DNA from: Mesorhizobium temperatum
GTDB taxonomy: Bacteria; Pseudomonadota; Alphaproteobacteria; Rhizobiales; Rhizobiaceae
Direction: 5' to 3'
DNA: 64,000 nt
Assembly: GCF_002284575.1 (NCBI RefSeq)
Contig: NZ_NPKJ01000053.1
Location: forward strand, 248,001 to 312,000
Part shown: piece by piece, positions 8,149 through 16,553 of the stretch
Numbering within the stretch: position 1 is the stretch's first letter
How the letters are laid out: each line of letters starts with the position of its first letter
Translations under genes and position numbers: made by a program
Notes under the pieces: model-generated
Seen by the model: the letters and a program-made list of their open reading frames with translations, nothing else
What the model was told of the DNA's origin: nothing
The model's database searches: none

Positions 8149-9930
8149 TCAGCCTTCGGCCGGCAGTGTCACGACGAAGCGGGCGCCCTTGATCTCGCCG
8201 GGTTTGGTGCCCGGGATGTTCTCGGCGGTCAGCGTGCCGCCATGGGCTTCGACGATCTGCCTGCTGATCGACAGGCCGAGGCCTGAATTCTGGCCGAACG
8301 CCTCGCCGGCCGGCCGGTCGGTGTAGAACCGTTCGAAGATGCGGTCGATGTTGTCGGCCCTTATACCGGGACCATTGTCGTCGACGGTGATGATGTTGAC
8401 CTTGCCGGCGCGCGCCAGAGATATGGCAATGTGGCCGCGCTCTTCAGGAACGAAGGAGCGGGCATTCTCGATCAGATTGGTGATGACCTGGCCGATCCTC
8501 AGATCATGACCGGCGACGAAGTAGCCTTTGACGCCCTGCGGCAGTTTGGCGACCTTGAACTCGATCTCGACCGTCTTCTTGTTGCGCGTCGCCGTGCGCG
8601 AAACGTCGACCAGATCCGTGATGAATTTCTTGAGATCCACGGTTCCTGCGTCTTCCCGCGCGAGCTCGGCGTCAAGACGGGAGGCGTCGGAAATGTCGGT
8701 GATGAGACGGTCCAGCCGCCTGACGTCGTGCTGGATGATCTCCATCAGCCGGCCGCGCGACGTGTCGTTCTTGGCAAGCGGTAGTGTCTCCACCGCGCTG
8801 CGCAGCGAGGTCAGCGGGTTCTTCAATTCGTGCGAGACGTCAGCCGCGAAACTTTCGATCGCCTCGATGCGGGCGTAGAGCGCATTGGTCATGTCGCGCA
8901 CGGCGATCGACAGATTGCCGATCTCGTCCTGCCGGTCGGAGAAGTCCGGGATTTCCTCGCGATTCTTGACGCCGCGCCGCACCCTGACCGCCGCCGCCGA
9001 CAGCCGGCGCAGCGGGTTGGCGATGGTCGAAGCGAGCAGCATCGACAAGATGGCGGTGACAAGGGCGGCGATGCCGAAGACGCGCAGGATCGCCTTGCGC
9101 TCGGCCGCGACGATCTTGTCGATGTCGCCGCCTTCCGTCGACAGCATCAGCACGCCGAGGACGGCGCGGAAGCGCTGGATCGGCACGGCGACCGAAACAA
9201 TCTGCTCGCCCTGTTCGGAGATCCGCACGATGGTCGACGGGCTGCCGGTAAGCGCCTTGACCACCTCCGGAAATGCAGCGCCATTGCCGCCCGGCTGTTC
9301 ATGGTAGACCGGCAGCGCGGTGTTGCGGAAGAAGTCGAAGACGAATTTCTGGATACGCTCCAGAAGATCGGGCTCTTCCTTGTCGGTCGGCGGCAGGTCG
9401 TAGCGAAGGATCTGGCCGCGCGAATAGAGATGGCGGGAATCGAGCAGCAGATTGGCGTCGCGGTCATAGATGCGGGCGCGCGTCCGTGTCGGCGAAATCA
9501 ACCGCCTGAGCACCGGCGCGACGCGCTCCGGATTGATCGGAAAATCGAGATTGTCGAGCTGATCGGAGCCGGGGCCCAGGCTTTCGCCGGCCTGCAGTTC
9601 CAGCAGCTTTTCCGGATCGATGCTGATCGAATCGGTCTCGACCGTCGCCGATGCCGCGATCGCGCCGGCGATGATCTCGCCCTGGGTCATCAGGCTTTCG
9701 ACGCGGGCATCGATCAGCCCGTCGCGAAACGTGTTGAGGTAGAGAATGCCGGTGACCAGGACGGCCAGGCCGGCGAGGTTGAGGAAGAGAATGCGTCGCG
9801 TCAGGCTGGAAAAGATGTGGTGGCCGAGGAAGCGGCGCATCGGCACCGTGATTCTCGACAGGAATGCCGGCAGAATCCGCGACGGGCGCCGGGCGCCCGT
9901 CCGTCTCACTCGCTCTACGTCCACTGCCAT
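8149..9930 (-). CDS. chvG: ChvG/ExoS sensor histidine kinase
   Basis: A 593-residue membrane kinase. It has a transmembrane helix at about 46-67, a periplasmic domain of about 200 residues, a second helix at about 283-302, HAMP, the H box FAADVSHELKNPL with His367, and an ATPase domain with NLIENA, DDNGPGI and GLGLSISRQIV. In Sinorhizobium and Agrobacterium this kinase senses acid or host conditions, is inhibited by periplasmic ExoR, and phosphorylates ChvI to control exopolysaccharide, motility and virulence. The downstream hprK-manX-ptsH order is the conserved rhizobial one. Confidence 0.95.
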   Translation of the reverse strand: MAVDVERVRRTGARRPSRILPAFLSRITVPMRRFLGHHIFSSLTRRILFLNLAGLAVLVTGILYLNTFRDGLIDARVESLMTQGEIIAGAIAASATVETDSISIDPEKLLELQAGESLGPGSDQLDNLDFPINPERVAPVLRRLISPTRTRARIYDRDANLLLDSRHLYSRGQILRYDLPPTDKEEPDLLERIQKFVFDFFRNTALPVYHEQPGGNGAAFPEVVKALTGSPSTIVRISEQGEQIVSVAVPIQRFRAVLGVLMLSTEGGDIDKIVAAERKAILRVFGIAALVTAILSMLLASTIANPLRRLSAAAVRVRRGVKNREEIPDFSDRQDEIGNLSIAVRDMTNALYARIEAIESFAADVSHELKNPLTSLRSAVETLPLAKNDTSRGRLMEIIQHDVRRLDRLITDISDASRLDAELAREDAGTVDLKKFITDLVDVSRTATRNKKTVEIEFKVAKLPQGVKGYFVAGHDLRIGQVITNLIENARSFVPEERGHIAISLARAGKVNIITVDDNGPGIRADNIDRIFERFYTDRPAGEAFGQNSGLGLSISRQIVEAHGGTLTAENIPGTKPGEIKGARFVVTLPAEG

Positions 9931-9964
9931 CGAATAGCAGCCCCCGCTCAGTCTTTAGTTTTGA

Positions 9965-10008
9965 GCATGTCGTTGTCCCAAAACCGGGACCACTTTTGGG
10001 CGACATGC
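9965..10008. repeat. Dispersed palindromic repeat, copy C
   Basis: Inverted ends GCATGTCG and CGACATGC enclose CCCAAAACCGGGACCACTTTTGGG. It fills the gap between chvI and chvG on the minus-strand transcript and could form a strong RNA hairpin there. Confidence 0.75.
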
Positions 10009-10014
10009 ATCAAT

Positions 10015-10716
10015 TCATGCTTCGCGGAACCGATATCCGACTCCGTAAAGGGTTTCGATCATCTCAAAGTCATCATCGACGGCCTTGAACTTCTTGCGCA
10101 GCCGCTTGATGTGACTGTCGATGGTGCGGTCATCGACATAGACCTGCTCATCATAGGCCGAATCCATCAGCGCATCACGGCTTTTTACCACACCGGGACG
10201 TTGGGCCAGAGAATGCAGGATCAGGAATTCGGTGACGGTAAGCGTCACCGGCTCGCCTTTCCAGGTACAGGTGTGACGCTCCTGATCCATGACAAGCTGG
10301 CCGCGCTCGAGCGAACGGGCCTGCTGGTTGGGGGTCTTGGCCGATGCCTCGCGGGCGCTGGCACGGCGCAGCACGGCGCGAACCCGCTCGACCAGAAGAC
10401 GCTGCGAGAAGGGTTTACGGATGAAGTCGTCGGCGCCCATCTTGAGGCCGAAAAGCTCATCGATCTCGTCATCCTTGGACGTCAGGAAGATCACCGGCAG
10501 GTCGGATTTCTGGCGCATCCGGCGCAGAAGCTCCATGCCGTCCATGCGCGGCATCTTGATGTCGAGGATGGCAAGATTCGGCGGGCGCGCCGCCAGGCCT
10601 TCCAGCGCCGACGCCCCATCCGTGTAGGTTTCGACGCGATACCCCTCCGATTCGAGGGCGATCGACACCGAAGTCAGAATGTTGCGGTCGTCGTCGACAA
10701 GCGCGATTGTTGCCAT
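10015..10716 (-). CDS. chvI: ChvI response regulator
   Basis: A 233-residue OmpR-type regulator. The receiver domain starts IALVDDDRNILTS, has the phospho-acceptor Asp in LAILDIKMPRMDG, the Thr in VIFLTSKDD and the Lys in DDFIRKPFS. The C-terminal winged helix ends RTIDSHIKRLRKKF and YGVGYRF. I chose ATG 10716, with AGGGAG nine bases before the start, since ChvI proteins begin at this point. It pairs with ChvG downstream and stands divergent from pckA, a conserved rhizobial arrangement. Confidence 0.95.
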   Translation of the reverse strand: MATIALVDDDRNILTSVSIALESEGYRVETYTDGASALEGLAARPPNLAILDIKMPRMDGMELLRRMRQKSDLPVIFLTSKDDEIDELFGLKMGADDFIRKPFSQRLLVERVRAVLRRASAREASAKTPNQQARSLERGQLVMDQERHTCTWKGEPVTLTVTEFLILHSLAQRPGVVKSRDALMDSAYDEQVYVDDRTIDSHIKRLRKKFKAVDDDFEMIETLYGVGYRFREA

Positions 10717-11059
10717 TTCAAGTGGCTCCCTCATGAGCTGTCCCTTCTTTGGTCGAGAAGGGGCTTTTGCAGGACAAATTAGGTACAAAATGTGGCACAG
10801 GCTTCGTCCGCTGTCACGAGCGGCATGCCGGCGGCCACGATTTCACCTCAACATGGATTGACTGTTAAAGAGCGCCAATCCTTTGGGCAACCGCCTGATT
10901 TTTTGCACATATAAACGATTTAAACAACTTTCAAAATATTTAAATCGATTAATTATTTGATATCATTTGGCTTTTCTGGTTCTCACCGTTACAGTCTCCT
11001 TGGTGGGGGCTCCGGAAATTCGCCGGCCAGGATGCTGCAAATCGAAGAAGGAACCCCTC
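10717..11059. promoter_or_regulatory. Divergent chvI/pckA promoter region with LacI-type operators
   Basis: This 343-base gap has a sharply AT-rich core (about 10905-10975). It holds two related near-palindromes, ATAAACGATTTAAAC (10911-10925) and TTTAAATCGATTAAT (10939-10953), both built on AAATCGATTT. From memory, PckR, a LacI-family regulator of gluconeogenesis in Sinorhizobium, binds a TAAATCGATTTA-like palindrome before pckA. That link is inferred. PckR is not in the window. Confidence 0.5.
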
Positions 11060-12670
11060 ATGTCGGAAGCCGGCAAACGCAATCCCGCATGGGCGATCGA
11101 TCGGATCGGCCTAAAGACCACGGGCGCGGTGCGCTATAATTTCGGGGAGGCCGTCCTTTACGAAGAAGCGATCCGCCGCGGCGAGGCTCGGCTCACCGCG
11201 CATGGCGCGCTGGTCGCCGAGACCGGGCAGCACACCGGCCGCTCGCCCAAGGACAAATTCGTCGTGCGCGACGAGACAACCGGGCCGCATGTATGGTGGG
11301 ACAACAACAAGGCGATTTCGCCCACCCAGTTCGACACGCTGCTCGCCGATTTTCGCACCCATGCGGCGGACAAGGACCTTTATGTGCAGGACCTGGTCGG
11401 CGGCGCCGACGAGGACTTGAAGCTGACGACCAGGGTCGTCACGGAGCTTGCCTGGCACTCCTTGTTCATCCGCAATCTGCTCATTCGCCCGGAAGCCGCC
11501 GAGCTCGAGCATTTCGTGCCTGACATGACGATCATCGACCTGCCGTCGTTCCGTGCCGATCCGGTTCGCCACGGCACCCGCACCGAAACGGTGATCGCCG
11601 TCGATCTCTCGCGCATGATCGTGCTGATCGGCGGCACCTCCTATGCCGGCGAAATGAAGAAGTCGGTGTTCACCGTGCTCAACTATCTGTTGCCGGCGAA
11701 GGGCGTGATGCCGATGCATTGCTCGGCCAATGAAGGCACCGGCGGAGATGCGGCGATCTTCTTCGGCCTCTCGGGAACCGGCAAGACGACGCTGTCGGCC
11801 GATCCATCGCGCACGCTGGTCGGCGACGACGAGCACGGCTGGGGTCCGCATGGCATCTTCAATTTCGAAGGCGGCTGCTATGCCAAGACGATAAAGCTTT
11901 CGGCCGACGCCGAGCCGGAGATCTTCGCCACCACCCAACGCTTCGGCACCGTGCTGGAGAATGTGGTGCTCGATGCGGGCCGCGTGCCGGATTTCGACGA
12001 CGGCAGTCTCACAGAAAACACGCGCTGCGCCTATCCGCTCCACTTCATCCCCAACGCCAGCAAGACGGGCCGCGCCGGTCACCCGAAAAACATCATCATG
12101 CTGACCGCCGACGCATTCGGCGTGATGCCGCCGATCGCACGGCTGACCCCGGCGCAGGCGATGTACCATTTCCTCTCCGGCTACACCGCCAAGGTGGCTG
12201 GGACCGAAAAGGGCGTCACCGAACCTGAAGCGACGTTTTCGACCTGTTTCGGCGCACCGTTCATGCCGCGCCATCCGTCGGAATACGGCAATCTGCTGCG
12301 CGAACTGATCGCTCATCACGGTGTCGATTGCTGGCTGGTCAACACCGGCTGGACCGGCGGCGCCTATGGCACCGGCAAGCGGATGCCGATCAAGGCGACG
12401 CGGGCGCTGCTTGCCGCGGCGCTCGACGGCTCGCTGAAAGGGGCCGATTTCCGCACCGACGCCAATTTTGGTTTCGATGTGCCGGTGGCGGTTGCGGGCG
12501 TCGACCGCGCCATTCTCGATCCGAGATCGACATGGGCCGATACCTCAGCATATGACCTGCAGGCGGCGAGGCTGGTCGGCATGTTTGCCATCAATTTCGA
12601 AAAATTCGAAGCTCATGTCGACGCCATTGTGCTCGGCGCCGCGCCGCGCATGCGCGAAGCCGCGGAATAA
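11060..12670 (+). CDS. pckA: Phosphoenolpyruvate carboxykinase (ATP)
   Basis: A 536-residue ATP-dependent PEP carboxykinase. It converts oxaloacetate to PEP, the first committed step of gluconeogenesis, which rhizobia need on C4-dicarboxylates. Visible motifs are HTGRSPKDKFVV, the kinase-1a P-loop GLSGTGKTTLS, the metal-binding GDDEHGW and the C-terminal NTGWTGGAYGTGKRM. The ATG at 11060 follows an AAGGA. Codons upstream in frame are not family sequence. It is divergent from chvI and ends with its own terminator. Confidence 0.97.
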   Translation: MSEAGKRNPAWAIDRIGLKTTGAVRYNFGEAVLYEEAIRRGEARLTAHGALVAETGQHTGRSPKDKFVVRDETTGPHVWWDNNKAISPTQFDTLLADFRTHAADKDLYVQDLVGGADEDLKLTTRVVTELAWHSLFIRNLLIRPEAAELEHFVPDMTIIDLPSFRADPVRHGTRTETVIAVDLSRMIVLIGGTSYAGEMKKSVFTVLNYLLPAKGVMPMHCSANEGTGGDAAIFFGLSGTGKTTLSADPSRTLVGDDEHGWGPHGIFNFEGGCYAKTIKLSADAEPEIFATTQRFGTVLENVVLDAGRVPDFDDGSLTENTRCAYPLHFIPNASKTGRAGHPKNIIMLTADAFGVMPPIARLTPAQAMYHFLSGYTAKVAGTEKGVTEPEATFSTCFGAPFMPRHPSEYGNLLRELIAHHGVDCWLVNTGWTGGAYGTGKRMPIKATRALLAAALDGSLKGADFRTDANFGFDVPVAVAGVDRAILDPRSTWADTSAYDLQAARLVGMFAINFEKFEAHVDAIVLGAAPRMREAAE

Positions 12671-12715
12671 TCGCCGGCTGGATATCTGCACCTCAAGGCC
12701 CGGACGGGGATCGGG

Positions 12716-12750
12716 AAGGCCGACCCCCGGGGAACGGCCTTTTCTTTTTT
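12716..12750 (+). terminator. Rho-independent terminator of pckA
   Basis: Hairpin AAGGCCG (12716-12722) with CGGCCTT (12735-12741) and an internal CCCCCGGGG, followed by TTTCTTTTTT to 12750. It stands 46 bases after the pckA stop. Confidence 0.85.
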
Positions 12751-12774
12751 CGTCCGCCGCGCCATGACTGCAGC

Positions 12775-13212
12775 ATGAACGCCGACGACAAGATCATGAT
12801 CGCCGAAGATGCGGTGATCCATCCGGATGACCTGCACGAGGACTTCATCCGCTCGTCCGGCCCTGGCGGCCAGAACGTCAACAAGGTCGCGACGGCGGTG
12901 CAATTGCGCTTTGATGCGGCGAATGCGCCGGGCCTGTCGGAGCGCGTCCGCGCGCGAACCATAAAGCTGGCCGGCCAGCGCGCCACCAAGGACGGCGTCA
13001 TCGTCATCGAGGCCGGGCGCTTCCGCACGCAAGAGCAGAACCGGGCGGACGCCCGGGCGCGGCTTGCGGAACTGGTTGCCAAGGCCGCCGAACCGCCGCC
13101 ACCGCCGCGCAAAAAGACGAGGCCGTCGAAAGGCGCGGTCGAAAGGCGGCTGAAGACCAAGGCTGGGCGCGGCACTATCAAGAAACTGCGCGGTCGGGTG
13201 GACGACGATTAG
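12775..13212 (+). CDS. arfB: ArfB ribosome-rescue peptidyl-tRNA hydrolase
   Basis: A 145-residue class-I release-factor-like protein. The catalytic GGQ is in RSSGPGGQNVNKVATAV near residues 26-42. The C-terminal tail is strongly basic (KKTRPSKGAVERRLKTKAG), the part that enters the mRNA channel of stalled ribosomes. ArfB frees nonstop ribosomes independently of tmRNA. No good Shine-Dalgarno is seen before the ATG. The gene stands alone between the pckA terminator and the LysM gene. Confidence 0.92.
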   Translation: MNADDKIMIAEDAVIHPDDLHEDFIRSSGPGGQNVNKVATAVQLRFDAANAPGLSERVRARTIKLAGQRATKDGVIVIEAGRFRTQEQNRADARARLAELVAKAAEPPPPPRKKTRPSKGAVERRLKTKAGRGTIKKLRGRVDDD

Positions 13213-13249
13213 AGCGACGCGCGTCCACCTGGACGCACAAGTGCGCTCT
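13211..13249. repeat. Double-stem repeat, family D copy 1
   Basis: Outer stem AGAGCG/CGCTCT (13211-13216 and 13244-13249) encloses an inner stem GCGTCC/GGACGC (13221-13226 and 13231-13236). The same nested plan recurs at 24394-24434. It starts at the arfB stop codon. Confidence 0.5.
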
Positions 13250-13384
13250 GACATTTTTGTAACTACCCATCGTGCGAGCGATTCCGGTTTTCGAACCGAT
13301 CGGTAGGCGCGACATCAATTGCGCGGCTTCCAATTCAAGGTTGTAGGTGGCAAGTTCGGTATCGCCACAGCAAGGAGACCGCAG

Positions 13385-13864
13385 ATGGGCATGTTTGATT
13401 TCGTCAAGGGTGTCGGCAAGAAGCTCGGCTTCGGCGACGATGAGCCGGAGCCGACCGCCGATACGCTGAAGAAAGAACTCGATTCGCACGCGCTCGGCAC
13501 CGACAATGTGGAAGTCGACGTCAAAGGCGATACGGCTGTCCTGAAAGGCGTGGTCAAGGATCAGTCGATCTTCGAAAAGGCGGTTATCGCCGTCGGCAAC
13601 ACGCTCGGCGTGTCCAAGGTGCAGGCGGATGAGTTGCAGGTCGCCGCACCCGAATCCGGCACACCCGCTGCCCCGGCCAAGGAACCGACCTTCTACACCG
13701 TCAAGAAGGGCGACAATCTCTGGAAGATCGCCGAAAAGAGCTACGGCAAGGGCAAGGGTGCGAAGAACACGATCATTTTCGAGGCCAACAAGCCGATGCT
13801 GACCCACCCGGACAAGATCTATCCGGGGCAGGTTCTGCGGATACCGGACCTCGATCAGGCCTGA
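13385..13864 (+). CDS. BON and LysM domain protein (Kbp/YgaU-like)
   Basis: A 159-residue protein with an N-terminal BON domain (about residues 25-85) and a C-terminal LysM domain (about 105-155, FYTVKKGDNLWKIAEKSYG to PGQVLRIP). It has no signal peptide. The E. coli relative YgaU (Kbp) is a cytoplasmic K+-binding protein. The start is ATG 13385 with AGGAG eight bases upstream. The gene is monocistronic. The potassium role is by analogy only. Confidence 0.88.
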   Translation: MGMFDFVKGVGKKLGFGDDEPEPTADTLKKELDSHALGTDNVEVDVKGDTAVLKGVVKDQSIFEKAVIAVGNTLGVSKVQADELQVAAPESGTPAAPAKEPTFYTVKKGDNLWKIAEKSYGKGKGAKNTIIFEANKPMLTHPDKIYPGQVLRIPDLDQA

Positions 13865-13888
13865 CCAGATCGGCGACGGCCAATCGAC

Positions 13889-13916
13889 AACGGCGGCTTT
13901 CGGGTCGCCGTTTTCA
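13889..13916 (+). terminator. Probable terminator after the LysM gene
   Basis: Hairpin AACGGCG (13889-13895) with CGCCGTT (13906-13912) followed by TTTTCATTT. The T tract is weak, so confidence is moderate. Confidence 0.55.
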
Positions 13917-13964
13917 TTTGATGGTGGCATTCTGGTAGTTTGCAGACCAACGGATCAAGCGACC

Positions 13965-14582
13965 ATGCTCGTTCTGCCCAAAGGCGTCCGCCACATGCCC
14001 GGCTATCTGTCCCGCGCGGTGCAGGAAGCGCTGGTCGAGGATGTGAGACAGGTCGTGCAGGAGGCTCCCCTGTTCGTGCCGACGATGCCGCGCACCGGCA
14101 AGGAGATGACCGTGCGCATGACCAATTGCGGTTCGCTCGGCTGGGTAACCGACAAGGAGCACGGATATCGCTACCAGCCGATGCACCCGGTGACCGGAAC
14201 GCCCTGGCCGCCGATCCCCGACGTGCTGCTGCAGCTGTGGCGGGATGTATCTGCCTATCCGCATCCGCCGGAGGCTTGCCTGGTCAATTTCTATTCGCCG
14301 GACGCGAAGATGGGCCTTCATCAAGACCGCGACGAGATCGATTTCTCCGCGCCGGTCGTTTCCGTTTCCCTGGGCGACGATTGCCTGTTCAGGGTCGGCC
14401 AGAGCACGCGCGAGGGCGGCACCAAATCGTTAAGGCTGAAAAGCGGCGACGTGGTCGTGCTTGGCGACGAAGGCCGCCTCTGTTTCCACGGCGTCGACCG
14501 TATTTATCCGTCGACCTCGGCACTGCTGAAGAATGGCGGACGGATCAATCTTACGCTGAGGCGGGTGACCTATCCTGGTTAG
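13965..14582 (+). CDS. alkB: AlkB-family 2-oxoglutarate/Fe(II) dioxygenase
   Basis: A 205-residue AlkB-like enzyme. The iron ligands appear as LHQDRDEIDF (His and Asp) with a distal His in LCFHGVDRI, and the 2-oxoglutarate-binding arginines are in RINLTLRRV at the C-terminus. AlkB removes methyl adducts such as 1-meA and 3-meC from DNA and RNA. It is encoded alone, with no ada-like regulator adjacent. Length and motifs fit the E. coli AlkB class. Confidence 0.92.
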   Translation: MLVLPKGVRHMPGYLSRAVQEALVEDVRQVVQEAPLFVPTMPRTGKEMTVRMTNCGSLGWVTDKEHGYRYQPMHPVTGTPWPPIPDVLLQLWRDVSAYPHPPEACLVNFYSPDAKMGLHQDRDEIDFSAPVVSVSLGDDCLFRVGQSTREGGTKSLRLKSGDVVVLGDEGRLCFHGVDRIYPSTSALLKNGGRINLTLRRVTYPG

Positions 14583-14609
14583 GACGGCGGACCTTCAAGT
14601 CGCGCCGTA

Positions 14610-15098
14610 TTAAGCATCGGATTTTCGTAAAACCGGAACCCGCTTTGGGTCATGGTCCAGGCCCGCCGCTGAACCGCCGGAAAAGATCCAGCGTTCGAGA
14701 ACGACAAAGTTGACCACGGGAATGAGAATACAAGTGAGCAGTATCGGAATCGCGACGGGCAGGCCGAACTGCCCGACGAGGAGCAGCGGAAGGATATAGG
14801 CGATGGCAAGGCCGAATCCGGTCAGCACGGCGAAACGCGGCGCTTCGAATTGATGCGAGCCGGCCGACATGAACGTGAAGAACTTGTGGCCGAGATAGGA
14901 GAATATTGCCGCGACCGCATAGGCGGCGACGGAGGCTGTGGCCGGCGGCAGGTATGTTGACCCGGCACTGGCGAAGAGGCTGGCACAAAGCGCGTAGAGC
15001 ACTGTGGCCGCAAGCCCCACCGAGGCGAATTTGAGAAGCCGACGCGGAGCAAGTGTTCCGCGCCAGACGGAAATGTCAGGCCGGCGCAATGCAGGCAT
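14610..15098 (-). CDS. GtrA-family membrane protein
   Basis: A 162-residue integral membrane protein with four hydrophobic segments and the GtrA features FASVGLAATVLYAL near the N-terminus and YLGHKFFTF in the middle. Members are proposed flippases or partners for lipid-linked sugars in O-antigen or cell-envelope modification. I prefer ATG 15098. A GTG three codons earlier has a GGGAG too close to it. The last 17 or so residues (GLDHDPKRVPVLRKSDA) are a translation of a dispersed repeat, so the C-terminus is not family sequence. Confidence 0.8.
   Translation of the reverse strand: MPALRRPDISVWRGTLAPRRLLKFASVGLAATVLYALCASLFASAGSTYLPPATASVAAYAVAAIFSYLGHKFFTFMSAGSHQFEAPRFAVLTGFGLAIAYILPLLLVGQFGLPVAIPILLTCILIPVVNFVVLERWIFSGGSAAGLDHDPKRVPVLRKSDA
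14611..14657. repeat. Dispersed repeat, copy D, inside the GtrA reading frame
   Basis: Carries AAGCATCGGATTTTCG, AAAACCGGAACCCGCTTTGGG and TCATGGTCC, a degenerate family member. It encodes the last residues and stop codon of the GtrA gene on the minus strand. Confidence 0.65.
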
Positions 15099-15182
15099 AT
15101 TGATCACCGGCTCCCGACAAATGCTCTGGAATTGGCAATCGAACGATAGCGGGCACTGCCTAAAGCGCCGTTAACCGCTTCG

Positions 15183-16142
15183 TTACAGCTTCCTGAGCGC
15201 CACTTCCTCGACCAGATGATTGGCGCCCTTGCGCAGGATGAGATCGGCGCGGGCTCGCGTCGGCAGGATGTTCTCGCGCAAATTCTTCAGATTGATGTTG
15301 GTCCACAGGCCTTCGGCGATGGCGCGGGCCGCTGCTTGCGAAAGTTGCGAATAGCGGTGGAAGAAGGAGTCCGGATCGCGGAAGGCGGTCTCGCGCAGCC
15401 GCATGAAGCGGGCGATGTACCATTGATGGATCAGCTCCTCTTCGGCATCGATATAGATGGCGAAGTCGAAGAAATCCGACAGGAAAGGCACGATCTTGCC
15501 GTCCTTCGGCAGCTTGCCCGGCTGCAGCACGTTGATGCCTTCGAAGATCAATATATCCGGCCGGTCGATAGTCTGGAACTCGCCGGGAACGACGTCGTAG
15601 GTCAGGTGCGAATAAACAGGCGCGCGGACATTGCGCTGCGCCGATTTGATGCCCGACAGGAAACGCAGCAATGCGCCGACATCATAGCTGTCGGGAAAGC
15701 CCTTGCGCTCCATCAGATTGTTGCGGCGCAGGATTTCGTTGGGAAGCAGGAAGCCGTCGGTGGTGATCAGATCGACCTTGGGGCTCGACGGCCAGCGCGC
15801 CAGCAATTCCTTGAGCACGCGAGCCGTGGTCGATTTGCCGACCGCGACAGAGCCGGCAATGCCGATGATGAAGGGCGTTTTGACGACATCCATCGCGTTG
15901 AAGAAGGCCTGGCGCTGCCTGAACAGAAGCTGGCTCGCCTCGACATGGGCCGACAAAAGCCGCGACAGCGAAAGATAGATGCGCTTGACCTCTTCGAGGT
16001 CGACCGGGTCGTTGAGCGAACGCAGGCGACGGACCTCGTCCTCGCCGAGCGTCATCGGCGTGTCGGCGCGGAACTGCGACCATTGCTCCGCCGAGAAAAA
16101 ACGAAAGGGCGAATATTTCTCGGTGGGGGCGAGCTGGTCCAT
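15183..16142 (-). CDS. coaA: Pantothenate kinase type I
   Basis: A 319-residue CoaA, which phosphorylates pantothenate in the first step of CoA synthesis. Walker A is GIAGSVAVGKSTTARVL near residue 100, followed by DLITTDGFLLPN and DILIFEGINVLQ. The length matches the type I family. It ends the histidine operon block on the minus strand, 24 bases after hisE, a common alphaproteobacterial arrangement. Confidence 0.96.
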   Translation of the reverse strand: MDQLAPTEKYSPFRFFSAEQWSQFRADTPMTLGEDEVRRLRSLNDPVDLEEVKRIYLSLSRLLSAHVEASQLLFRQRQAFFNAMDVVKTPFIIGIAGSVAVGKSTTARVLKELLARWPSSPKVDLITTDGFLLPNEILRRNNLMERKGFPDSYDVGALLRFLSGIKSAQRNVRAPVYSHLTYDVVPGEFQTIDRPDILIFEGINVLQPGKLPKDGKIVPFLSDFFDFAIYIDAEEELIHQWYIARFMRLRETAFRDPDSFFHRYSQLSQAAARAIAEGLWTNINLKNLRENILPTRARADLILRKGANHLVEEVALRKL

Positions 16143-16166
16143 CGAGTTTCCTACCCTCCGCAGCGA

Positions 16167-16493
16167 TCAGCCCCGGTCCTGCCGAGACGCCTTTTCGGCG
16201 ATGCCCGAACGACCGGTGCGGCGTTCGAGTTCGGTCAGGACATCGGCAAGCGGAATGCCGGCGACGCCCAGAACGACAAGCCAATGATAGATGAGATCGG
16301 CGCTTTCCGAAACGAGGGCTTGTCTGTCACCGCCAACGGCCGCGATCACAGTTTCGACCGCCTCTTCGCCGAGCTTCTGCGCCGCCTTGTCGATGCCGCG
16401 TGCGAACAGCTTTGCCGTCCACGAATCCGGATCGCCGGAATGCGCGCGTTCCCTGATGATTGTCTCCAGCTCGGAGAGCGAAAACTCAGCCAT
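16167..16493 (-). CDS. hisE: Phosphoribosyl-ATP diphosphatase
   Basis: A 108-residue HisE with the MazG-like motif KLGEEAVETVIAA and ESADLIYHWLVVL. It hydrolyses PR-ATP to PR-AMP, the second step of histidine synthesis. I chose ATG 16493 (MAEFSLSELE). An in-frame upstream extension (MATGFRKRSCLNK...) translates dispersed repeat DNA. Gene order hisF-hisE-coaA is standard for the group. Confidence 0.94.
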   Translation of the reverse strand: MAEFSLSELETIIRERAHSGDPDSWTAKLFARGIDKAAQKLGEEAVETVIAAVGGDRQALVSESADLIYHWLVVLGVAGIPLADVLTELERRTGRSGIAEKASRQDRG

Positions 16494-16516
16494 GGCGCCA
16501 TCTATCTGCTTGTTTA

Positions 16517-16552
16517 AGCATGATCTTTTCCGAAAACCGGTTGCCACTTTGC
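16517..16552. repeat. Dispersed repeat, copy E (hisF-hisE gap)
   Basis: Reads AGCATGATCTTTTCCGAAAA then CCGGTTGCCACTTTGC, a half-length member lacking the right inverted arm. It fills most of the 60-base gap between hisF and hisE. Confidence 0.7.
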
Positions 16553-16553
16553 T

